Assembly: GCA_964397015.1 (NCBI GenBank)
Contig: CAYNHL010000043.1
Coordinates: forward strand, 1-26,075
Source of the DNA: MADRE2 sp964397015
GTDB lineage: Bacteria > Desulfobacterota > Desulfobacteria > Desulfobacterales > Desulfobacteraceae
Direction of reading: 5' to 3'
DNA: 26,075 bases
A program made the position numbers and the translations under genes. The notes beneath the pieces are model-generated. The model did not search any database and was not told the DNA's origin. It saw nothing but the letters and a program-made list of their open reading frames with translations. The stretch's first letter is position 1. The number at the start of each line of letters is the position of its first letter. This document shows, in pieces, positions 7,855 to 14,508 of this stretch.

Positions 7855-8491
7855 ATCCTTCTTTTTTATCCAGGTAAAGTATCCGCCCGTTCACAGGACA
7901 GTCTCCTCGATCGTGGGTCACCAGCAGTGCCGGGATTTTCATTTTTTCAACCTGTGTAAATACAAAAGAACGTATCTGGTCCCTTAAGTCCTGGTCCAGC
8001 TTTGAAAAAGGTTCATCGAGCAGCAGGGCGGCCGGTTGAGCCATAAGCGTTCTCAGCAGGCTGACCCTGGCCTTTTGTCCTCCGGACAGGGTGGCGGGGT
8101 CACGGTTCTCATATCCCGTGAGTCCTGCTGTTTCAAGGGCGCTGGCAACCATTTTTTTCACTGCAAAAGCGGAAACGGAATCCGGAAGGGCAAAAGCCAG
8201 GTTGGCGCCAATGTTCATATGGGGAAACAGCAGGTCATCCTGGAATAAAATGCCTATGTTCCGGTTTTCCATTGGCAGGCAGGCAATTGATTTCCCACAA
8301 AGGACTATATCTCCTTTCATTTTGAATTCATCATCCAGGCTTCCGGAAACTGCCGCCAGCAATGTGGATTTCCCGCATCCTGAAGGACCCATGACAACAG
8401 CTGTCTCCCCTTGTTCAATCACAAGGGTTACAGGATCAAAAAGCGGTTGAGAGCCCTTGAAAACACAGATATTTTTTAATTCCAGGGTCAT
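7844..8491 (-). CDS. ynjD: ABC transporter ATP-binding protein, YnjD type
   Basis: This 215-residue ATPase powers the import system encoded by the next two genes upstream. It has Walker A GPSGCGKST (residues 35-43), Q-loop Gln84 (ILFQDD), signature LSGGQ (135-139), Walker B ALLLDE (155-160) and a switch histidine in LLVTHDRGD. At 215 residues it is a compact ATPase without the C-terminal regulatory domain of MalK/PotA types, like E. coli YnjD. The start ATG directly abuts the TAG stop of ynjC, so translation is coupled. It acts on the cytoplasmic face of the inner membrane. Confidence 0.9.
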   Translation of the reverse strand: MTLELKNICVFKGSQPLFDPVTLVIEQGETAVVMGPSGCGKSTLLAAVSGSLDDEFKMKGDIVLCGKSIACLPMENRNIGILFQDDLLFPHMNIGANLAFALPDSVSAFAVKKMVASALETAGLTGYENRDPATLSGGQKARVSLLRTLMAQPAALLLDEPFSKLDQDLRDQIRSFVFTQVEKMKIPALLVTHDRGDCPVNGRILYLDKKEGYDA

Positions 8492-10195
8492 CTAAGTTTG
8501 CATTCCTTTTTTATTGTAATATAACGCTTTCGGGACAAGGATGGCAAGGGCGTAGACAACCAGGGGCAGCATCTGCTGAATAAGTGCAAATACAGCCATT
8601 GCCCTGCGGTCCGATCCTGTGGCCAGAGTCACGACCTCTGTGGTTACGGTAAAAAACCGTCCCGATCCCACTATCATGGTTGGAATGTACAGGGACACGC
8701 TCACGCTGAACCCTATGGCAGCGGAAATCAGGATCGGGCGCAAAAGCATGGGCAGTTTAACCTTGAAAAGAGATTTATAATACGATTTTCCAAGTACAAT
8801 GGCCTGCCGGGTGATTCTATGATCGAAATCCCGGTATGTTGCTCCCAGGGTTAGAAATATGTAGGGAAGCACAAACAGGACATGGGACCAGACCAGGCTT
8901 ATCCAGAATCCATCCAGGTTTGAAAAAACCAGCATCAGTTGAACCCCTGCCATAAAGGAAACCTGGGGCAGAAGCAATGGAATGTACAACAGAGCCGCCG
9001 GCAGTAACAGGCGTTTGTGACGGCTTGAAAGGACCTCGTGTTCCAGGCATCCTATTGCCAGTGCCAGTGAAAACAAAGTGGCAAAAACACCTGTTGTCAC
9101 CGTTGTAACAACCGGATGACAAGCCGCCGAAATACCGCTGTTCCAGAACCGTGTCGTCCAGGATACAGGCAGCAGGGAGGGAAACTGCCACTGCAGCGAA
9201 AAAGACCAGATGACAAGAATGACAGATGCCGCTGCCATTGTGCCCATAATGCAGTATACGCCAATGAGAACCGGCGCATTGAGCAGTGAAACTCTGGTTG
9301 TGCGACGGCGGTTGATGACCCGGCGGCGCGAAATGCAGTTCAGAATCATTTCCATGCCCCTTGCAACACAGATCCCGGCGGCCACGATGGCCAAAAGCAG
9401 CAGTGATCCGGCAGCGGCCACGAGTTTGTTTGATATGCCGGGGTCATTGAACCATTTGAGAATATACACCGAAAAAACCGGGGGAGACGTTGGTCCAAGG
9501 ATCATGGCCATATCCACCACTGACAGTGAATAGGCTGTAATGGCATAAACCGACAAACGAAGATGAGGATACAGTCGGGGAATTATAACCTTGAGCCAGA
9601 CCTGCGGGGGGCTGTATCCCATGCTGCGGCCTGTGGCCAGGGTCGATGCCGCGTCCACACGGACCAGGGCGCCCATGGTCACCATGACAAGAAATGGAAA
9701 TTCCTTTACGACCAGGCCGGCTGCCAGGCAGATCCCGTTTGCGTCATTGACCAGTACCCAGTCCGGAGGCACCGTGAACCCGGTGATTGCAGGCGACAGC
9801 ATACGAATGATCCATCCCGACGGTGATACAAGAAACAAAAGCCCTACGGCAAAGGCGGCATGGGGAATGGACAGCATGGGGGCCAGTATTTTTTCAAACA
9901 AATACCAGGTTCGCTTCTTGTAAAACAGGGATACGAACAGGATGGTCAAAATTATTGCCGTGCAGGCTGCAAGGCTTCCGGATACCAGGGTAGCCTTGAT
10001 GGACATTTTGATACCTGGTGAGGCAAACAGATTTTTCCAGGGTGATAAAGAAAGCCGGTCATGGCCTCCTGCCGGGAAAAAATCCAGGGACGGCAGCAGG
10101 GTTCCTGCAAGGCCTGCCAGGACAGCCGATAGAAACAACACCCAGATCAGGCAGGGAAATACAACACTCAACCCCCGCCTGTTGTCCGGTGTCAT
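8492..10195 (-). CDS. ynjC: ABC transporter permease, fused two-module, YnjC type
   Basis: This 567-residue inner-membrane protein consists of two fused binding-protein-dependent permease modules, giving about twelve hydrophobic helices. Each half carries an EAA-type cytoplasmic loop that contacts the ATPase: one around ATLATGRSMGYSPPQVWLKV and one around QAIVLGKSYYKSLFKVKLP. E. coli YnjC has the same fused plan at 511 residues. The start at 10195 lies in a 14-bp tandem duplication that also creates a tiny upstream ORF. Upstream ynjB ends 16 bp before it, and the ribosome-binding site is weak (GGGAAA), so expression may depend on re-initiation. The substrate is unknown. Confidence 0.88.
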   Translation of the reverse strand: MTPDNRRGLSVVFPCLIWVLFLSAVLAGLAGTLLPSLDFFPAGGHDRLSLSPWKNLFASPGIKMSIKATLVSGSLAACTAIILTILFVSLFYKKRTWYLFEKILAPMLSIPHAAFAVGLLFLVSPSGWIIRMLSPAITGFTVPPDWVLVNDANGICLAAGLVVKEFPFLVMVTMGALVRVDAASTLATGRSMGYSPPQVWLKVIIPRLYPHLRLSVYAITAYSLSVVDMAMILGPTSPPVFSVYILKWFNDPGISNKLVAAAGSLLLLAIVAAGICVARGMEMILNCISRRRVINRRRTTRVSLLNAPVLIGVYCIMGTMAAASVILVIWSFSLQWQFPSLLPVSWTTRFWNSGISAACHPVVTTVTTGVFATLFSLALAIGCLEHEVLSSRHKRLLLPAALLYIPLLLPQVSFMAGVQLMLVFSNLDGFWISLVWSHVLFVLPYIFLTLGATYRDFDHRITRQAIVLGKSYYKSLFKVKLPMLLRPILISAAIGFSVSVSLYIPTMIVGSGRFFTVTTEVVTLATGSDRRAMAVFALIQQMLPLVVYALAILVPKALYYNKKGMQT

Positions 10196-10213
10196 TTTCC
10201 CGGTGTCATTTTT
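10186..10213. repeat. 14-bp tandem duplication at the ynjB-ynjC junction
   Basis: CCGGTGTCATTTTC (10186-10199) is followed directly by CCGGTGTCATTTTT (10200-10213), differing only in the last base. The copies span the ynjC start codon and reach the ynjB stop (10212-10214). It looks like a replication-slippage duplication that placed two ATGs in different frames. Confidence 0.85.
10192..10209 (-). CDS. Possible 5-codon mini-ORF overlapping the ynjC start
   Basis: On the minus strand ATG-ACA-CCG-GGA-AAA-TGA encodes M-T-P-G-K. Its stop TGA overlaps the ynjC ATG as ATGA. It exists because the ynjC start region is duplicated in tandem. No strong Shine-Dalgarno precedes it, so it may be an accident of the duplication or may couple ynjB termination to ynjC initiation. 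I do not claim a functional peptide. Confidence 0.25.
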   Translation of the reverse strand: MTPGK

Positions 10214-11405
10214 ATTGATGATACCTTTTCAGCCAGGCTTTTTCAAGGGCTTTAACCCAGCTGACATGAGGCTCCTGCAGCACCGGGGCCGGTTCGCCGG
10301 CCGGAAGGCTGGCCGCAGGCATTTCAATTGAATCAAACAACTCTTTTTCTGATTCTAAAAGATGATGCATTCCAAGAACAGTAGGGTCTCCCCAAACCTT
10401 CGGATCCGCCTTTCTGGCCTGTGCAGCCGGACTCAGCAGGAAATTGGCGGTGACCATGGCCCCCTGCCATGCAGAAGAGTTGAATGCAATGGCAAGAAAA
10501 TGGGTGTTCCCAATGGTACCATCATCGTGAACATAGGTTCTTACGGATTCTGGCAGCTCCATGCTGGCTACAGCATTGGCAGCTTCATTGGGATTGAAAC
10601 TGAGCGAGATAAAAATCTCACCGTCATTGAGAAGGGAGATCATTTTAGACGTACTTTCCAAAAAAACTGTTCCCTTTCGCCACATCAGGGGATGGAGTTT
10701 ATCCAGAAAATCCCATAACGGTCGAGTACAGGTTTCGAAATCAGCCTCTTCAACCGGCCGGTATAACACCGATTGCTCCGGCACCAGCTCCAGCAGGGCC
10801 TGTTTTATAAAGGTTGTGCCGTGAAAACCCGGGATGCCGGGATAGGTAAACCTGCCGGGGTGACGGGCTGCGAACTTTAAAAGTTCCTCCATGGAACGAG
10901 GATGGCCGTTCACCCGGTTGCTGTCATAAATGAACACGAGCCGGGCCATTCCCCAGGGCGATTCCATGTGATCAACCGGTTCGGTGAAATCGAACAGCGT
11001 GGTTTTCTTGTTTTCAATATCCACGAGGCTGTAATTGGGCAGCAGGTGGCTGAACGGACCAAAAAGCAGGTTGTTTTTCTTCATGGTCCTGAAATTTTCA
11101 CCATTGATCCAGATCAGGTCAACGCTGCCGCCTTCTTCTCTGCCGGCAGTTTTTTCCACAAGCACCCTGGAGACCACTTCGGCAACATCTGCTACCTTGA
11201 CATGAATAAGGGTGACACCATACTGCGCCTTTACCTGGTCCGACGTCCACTGGATATATTCATTTACCGGCCCTGAGCCCCCCCAGGCATTGAAATAAAC
11301 GGTCTGGCCTCTTGCCTCCTCCAGGATGTCTTCCCATTGTTCCGCCCGGGCTGCCGGAAAAAAAAGCAACAGAACCAGCAACAGGAAAAAAAATCGGGCT
11401 GCCAT
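10212..11405 (-). CDS. ynjB: ABC transporter substrate-binding protein, YnjB type
   Basis: This 397-residue exported protein should capture the substrate of the YnjBCD importer in the periplasm. Residues 1-21 form a clear signal peptide (a short Arg-containing start, a long Phe/Leu core, then PAARA before Glu22), without a lipobox. The mature part begins like E. coli YnjB: FNAWGGSGPVNEYIQW, YGVTLIHVKVADVAEVV and GGSVDLIWINGENFR match the family closely. YnjB proteins are distantly related to iron, thiamine and polyamine binders, but their ligand is unknown. The ATG overlaps the glutaredoxin stop by one base (TGATG), so the two are translationally coupled. Confidence 0.9.
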   Translation of the reverse strand: MAARFFFLLLVLLLFFPAARAEQWEDILEEARGQTVYFNAWGGSGPVNEYIQWTSDQVKAQYGVTLIHVKVADVAEVVSRVLVEKTAGREEGGSVDLIWINGENFRTMKKNNLLFGPFSHLLPNYSLVDIENKKTTLFDFTEPVDHMESPWGMARLVFIYDSNRVNGHPRSMEELLKFAARHPGRFTYPGIPGFHGTTFIKQALLELVPEQSVLYRPVEEADFETCTRPLWDFLDKLHPLMWRKGTVFLESTSKMISLLNDGEIFISLSFNPNEAANAVASMELPESVRTYVHDDGTIGNTHFLAIAFNSSAWQGAMVTANFLLSPAAQARKADPKVWGDPTVLGMHHLLESEKELFDSIEMPAASLPAGEPAPVLQEPHVSWVKALEKAWLKRYHQ

Positions 11406-11659
11406 CAGGTAACACCCATTTTTTTCAGGTCGGCGTGCAGTTCAATCTCGTTGAAAAACCTGCCTTCCCGCCACTTTCCGTTGAATTCAAGGGTTGGTAC
11501 GACCCAGTCTTCCCCGCCGTTTACCTCGATTATTTTTTTAACGACCTTTTCAGGCTGTTCTTCGATTTCAATGTATTCATATGGAATCTTTTGCCTTTTC
11601 AGGTAATCGATTGTTTTTCTGCAGTGAATACACCAGTTTGCTGCATAAACCTTGAGCAT
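11405..11659 (-). CDS. Glutaredoxin-like protein
   Basis: This 84-residue thioredoxin-fold protein has the redox motif CIHC (residues 10-13, after MLKVYAANW) and the cis-proline region WVVPTLEF. It probably reduces disulfides or mixed disulfides in the cytoplasm, as no signal peptide is seen. It is the first gene of the long minus-strand unit and overlaps ynjB by one base. E. coli ynj has a sulfurtransferase (ynjE) rather than a glutaredoxin, so this pairing is a local variation. The start at 11659 is preceded by AGAGAAG, a modest Shine-Dalgarno. Confidence 0.82.
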   Translation of the reverse strand: MLKVYAANWCIHCRKTIDYLKRQKIPYEYIEIEEQPEKVVKKIIEVNGGEDWVVPTLEFNGKWREGRFFNEIELHADLKKMGVT

Positions 11660-11686
11660 ATTATCTTCTCTTAGATTTCGAGGTTA

Positions 11687-11695
11687 ATTTTAGCA
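11687..11695 (-). promoter_or_regulatory. Candidate extended -10 (TGCTAAAAT) for the grx-ynj-glp unit
   Basis: On the minus strand TGCTAAAAT fits an extended -10 (TGn plus TAAAAT, 5/6 to consensus). It would start transcription near 11680, about 20 nt ahead of the glutaredoxin ATG. No good -35 lies at the right distance; ATGACA is present but 22 bp away. Tentative. Confidence 0.35.
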
Positions 11696-11781
11696 CAAAA
11701 TGTACACGGTACCCTGTCATTGGTTTTAACATCCCTGCAGCCAAATAATCAATATCAAAAAAGGCTGGATACGGGGCATGC

Positions 11782-11850
11782 GGCTGTCGGGTTCCGGTGA
11801 CACCCTGTGCCGATCCCAGAAAAACTCCACCTGCATACATACGATTGCCC
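11782..11850 (+). repeat. Dispersed repeat copy, related to the fold-back element at 25.5 kb
   Basis: Positions 11792-11824 match 25496-25528 at 30 of 33 bases, including the shared block CCTGTGCCGAT. Weaker similarity extends outward (GCGGC...GT before it; TGCAT ... GCCCTG after it). It lies in the 351-bp divergent region between the glutaredoxin and the acyl-CoA dehydrogenase and covers no gene. It appears to be a degraded single arm of a mobile or MITE-like element. Confidence 0.65.
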
Positions 11851-11928
11851 TGGGGCTGGATGATATCAAACAGAAACCCGGATCATCGACTTTTTTTATG
11901 TATTGTATGGAATCTGGTCACAGTTGTA

Positions 11929-11961
11929 TTGACAACACGCAGCATACAGTTTACGTAAACT
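11929..11961 (+). promoter_or_regulatory. Candidate promoter with palindromic operator ahead of the acyl-CoA dehydrogenase
   Basis: TTGACA (11929-11934) is a perfect -35 match. A 17-bp spacer leads to the perfect 14-bp palindrome AGTTTACGTAAACT (11948-11961), which covers the place of the -10 box. The -10 itself is poor (TACGTA). A palindrome over the -10 fits a repressor operator, for example of TetR or MerR type, which often control acyl-CoA genes. No regulator gene is adjacent. Confidence 0.5.
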
Positions 11962-12010
11962 CATGGCCTGATAATTTTAGAAACCTCCTTTCTCAACAGG
12001 AATATTTGAC

Positions 12011-13255
12011 ATGTTTGAGTATCTTTTGAGCGATGAACAAAAGCAGTTGCAGGATGATGTCCGTGATTTCGTGAAATCCATTCCAAAACAGATGATCCTG
12101 GACATGGACGCCGACCGTATTAAATTTCCAAAAGAATTTTTACAAGAGGCAGGAAAACGTAATCTAATGGGATGCCGGTACCCTGAAAAATGGGGGGGGC
12201 GCGGAATGGACTGGGTTACCACCTGCATGGTCATGGAAGAAATAGGGGTACTTGGATACATTTTTGCCTGTACTTTCGGTGTAGGGGCTGAACTGGTCTG
12301 TGATGCCATTGTCCGGCACGGCACGGACAGCCAGAAGGAAAAATATGTAAAGCCTTTGCTCGAGGGTGAAATATTCGCGGCTGAATGCCTGACTGAACCA
12401 AGGGGTGGATCGGATTTTTTCGGAACTGCCACCACGGCCCGTGACATGGGGGATCACTTTATTGTCAATGGGCAGAAACGTTTTATTGTTGGAGGAGAAG
12501 GGGCGGATTATTTTCTGGTATACGCAAGAACAGACCCGGATGGCCATCCGCGCAACAGTATCTCCTGTTTTATCGTGGACAGGACCCGGGGTGTTAAAAG
12601 TGAGTATCTTTACGGTCTCATGGGCTGCCGGGGCGGCGGAGCAGCAAGAATGGTGTTCAGGGACGTCAAGGTGCCAAAGGAAAACCTTTTAGGGAAGCTG
12701 AACCGGGGTGTGGACGTGTTTAACACCATGATGATTCCTGAACGTCTGGGAACTGCCGCCATGACAATCGGTGCGGCAGCCCCGGCTGTTGATGTAGCCA
12801 CTGGATATACCTCCAGGCGAAAGGCTTTTGGTCAGACGGTGTCATCTTTCCAGGGTGTTTCGTTTCAGGTGGCAGAAGCCGTTACCCTGCTTGATGCCTC
12901 GAGGGCCATGATATATGCTACAGCCAGGGCCGTAGACAGTGAAATCAATGAAAAACAGATCCGCCGGCTGGTATCCCAGTCAAAAAAATTTGTAACACAA
13001 TCCTGCCAGCAGGCGGTTCATAACGCCATGCAGGTCATGGGCGGCATCGGTTATACCAATATTTATCCGGTGGAAAGAATTTTCAGGGACCTGAGACTGG
13101 CATCTATATGGACCGGCACCAACGAAGTAATGTCCATGATTATTGCCAATGAATGGTACAAGGAATATGCGCAAACCAGATCTTTTGGCAATATCCGGGA
13201 TATGGAATCCGATGCCGAGCAGGCCGATGCAGTTGATGAAAAAATATATGAATAA
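12011..13255 (+). CDS. Acyl-CoA dehydrogenase with displaced catalytic base
   Basis: This 414-residue flavoenzyme should oxidise an acyl-CoA to its 2,3-enoyl-CoA and pass electrons to electron-transfer flavoprotein. It has the usual N-terminal helical, middle beta and C-terminal helical domains: AECLTEPRGGSDFFGT and GQKRFIVGG for FAD and substrate, FRDVKVPKENLLG, then QVMGGIGYTNIYPVERIFRDLR. In most members the base is Glu in a Y-E-G-T motif. Here that position is Thr368 (IWTGTNE). Glu244 in PERLGTAA aligns with the alternative catalytic Glu of isovaleryl-CoA and long-chain dehydrogenases, so a branched or long acyl-CoA is the likelier substrate. ATG 12011 follows AGGAA (11998-12002). The aminotransferase begins 39 bp downstream. 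Confidence 0.9.
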   Translation: MFEYLLSDEQKQLQDDVRDFVKSIPKQMILDMDADRIKFPKEFLQEAGKRNLMGCRYPEKWGGRGMDWVTTCMVMEEIGVLGYIFACTFGVGAELVCDAIVRHGTDSQKEKYVKPLLEGEIFAAECLTEPRGGSDFFGTATTARDMGDHFIVNGQKRFIVGGEGADYFLVYARTDPDGHPRNSISCFIVDRTRGVKSEYLYGLMGCRGGGAARMVFRDVKVPKENLLGKLNRGVDVFNTMMIPERLGTAAMTIGAAAPAVDVATGYTSRRKAFGQTVSSFQGVSFQVAEAVTLLDASRAMIYATARAVDSEINEKQIRRLVSQSKKFVTQSCQQAVHNAMQVMGGIGYTNIYPVERIFRDLRLASIWTGTNEVMSMIIANEWYKEYAQTRSFGNIRDMESDAEQADAVDEKIYE

Positions 13256-13294
13256 TTCCTTGATTCTAACTTTAACCAGTTCGAGAGGTGTACG

Positions 13295-14500
13295 TTGAAA
13301 GAAAATACCATTGTAACACTTGCAAACCGGATGGACCAGCTGCCGCCTTACCTGTTCGGCATGATCAATGCCATGAAAATGGAAAAACGCCGCAAAGGTG
13401 ATGATGTTATTGACCTTGGAATGGGAAATCCCATGGACCCTACACCGGATGCGGTGATTGAAAAACTGATAGAGGTGGCAAAGGATCCAAAGACACACCG
13501 CTATCCCGAATCGTCGGGCATGAAAAATCTCAAAATGGAAATAGCCCGTTATTACGACAGGCATTACCAGGTAAAACTCGACCATGAAACAGAAACCTAT
13601 TTCACAATTGGATCCAAGGAAGGAATTTCCCATCTTTGTCTTGCCTTGCTGGGGCCCGGGGACAGTGTACTTGTGCCTGCACCAGCCTTTCCAATCCATA
13701 TTTATGCGGCAGTTATTGCAGGGGCCACAGTCCTTCGCATACCTCTGGTTCCGGAAGACAGTTTCATTAACCGTATCGTATCCCTATGCGAGTCCTGTTA
13801 TCCTAAACCAAAGGTTTTGATGATAAATTATCCCCACAATCCCACCGGAGTTGTTACAGACATCGCACTTTTCGAGGAAATCGTGCGCCTGGCCAGAAAA
13901 TACCGGTTCATGGTCATCAATGATTTTGCCTATTCAAAAATTACCTTTGACGGATATTGCGCCCCGAGCTTTCTGGAAGTAAAAGGGGCAAAAGAGGTCG
14001 GCGTGGAATTTGGGTCATTTTCAAAATCCTATAACATGGCAGGGTGGCGTATTGGATACTGTGTGGGCAATCCCGAGATTATCAAGGCCCTGGGACAGAT
14101 CAAAGGATATTTTGATTATGGTATTTTTTCTGCCATCCAGGTGGCGGGTATTATTGCCCTCAGGGACTGTGACGACACCATTCCGGAACTGGCAGGTGTT
14201 TACCAGACACGGCGGGACGTATTGTGTGACGGACTTGAACGCATGGGGTGGGACGTTAAAAAACCAAAAGCCGGAATGTTTGTGTGGGCAAAAATCCCCC
14301 AACCGTATGACAGGATGGGATCAATGCAGTTTGCCATTGAAATGATGAACCGGGCCAATGTGGCTGTGGCTCCTGGAATCGGGTTCAGCGAGGAAGGGGA
14401 AGGTTATCTAAGGCTGGCTCTGGTTGAAAATGAAGAGCGTTTGCGCCAGTCCCTGCGCCAGATGAAAAAAGCGATGAACCAGCTTGACATGGAGGGATGA
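13295..14500 (+). CDS. alaC: Alanine/branched-chain-type aminotransferase, AlaC family
   Basis: This 401-residue PLP enzyme of fold type I, class I/II, closely resembles E. coli AlaC (YfdZ): LPPYLFGMINAMKMEKRRKGDD, IGSKEGISHLCLALL, FPIHIYAAVIAGA and SFSKSYNMAGWRIG line up along its length. The Schiff-base lysine is Lys244; Asn182, Asp210 and Tyr213 contact the cofactor. AlaC makes alanine from pyruvate using glutamate, but relatives accept other amino acids. The start is TTG at 13295, chosen because AGAGGTG (13284-13290) lies just ahead of it and no ATG is suitable. It follows the acyl-CoA dehydrogenase, suggesting amino-acid carbon use, and converges on gyrB with only 8 bp between the stop codons. 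Confidence 0.88.
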   Translation: MKENTIVTLANRMDQLPPYLFGMINAMKMEKRRKGDDVIDLGMGNPMDPTPDAVIEKLIEVAKDPKTHRYPESSGMKNLKMEIARYYDRHYQVKLDHETETYFTIGSKEGISHLCLALLGPGDSVLVPAPAFPIHIYAAVIAGATVLRIPLVPEDSFINRIVSLCESCYPKPKVLMINYPHNPTGVVTDIALFEEIVRLARKYRFMVINDFAYSKITFDGYCAPSFLEVKGAKEVGVEFGSFSKSYNMAGWRIGYCVGNPEIIKALGQIKGYFDYGIFSAIQVAGIIALRDCDDTIPELAGVYQTRRDVLCDGLERMGWDVKKPKAGMFVWAKIPQPYDRMGSMQFAIEMMNRANVAVAPGIGFSEEGEGYLRLALVENEERLRQSLRQMKKAMNQLDMEG

Positions 14501-14508
14501 TTATACCC

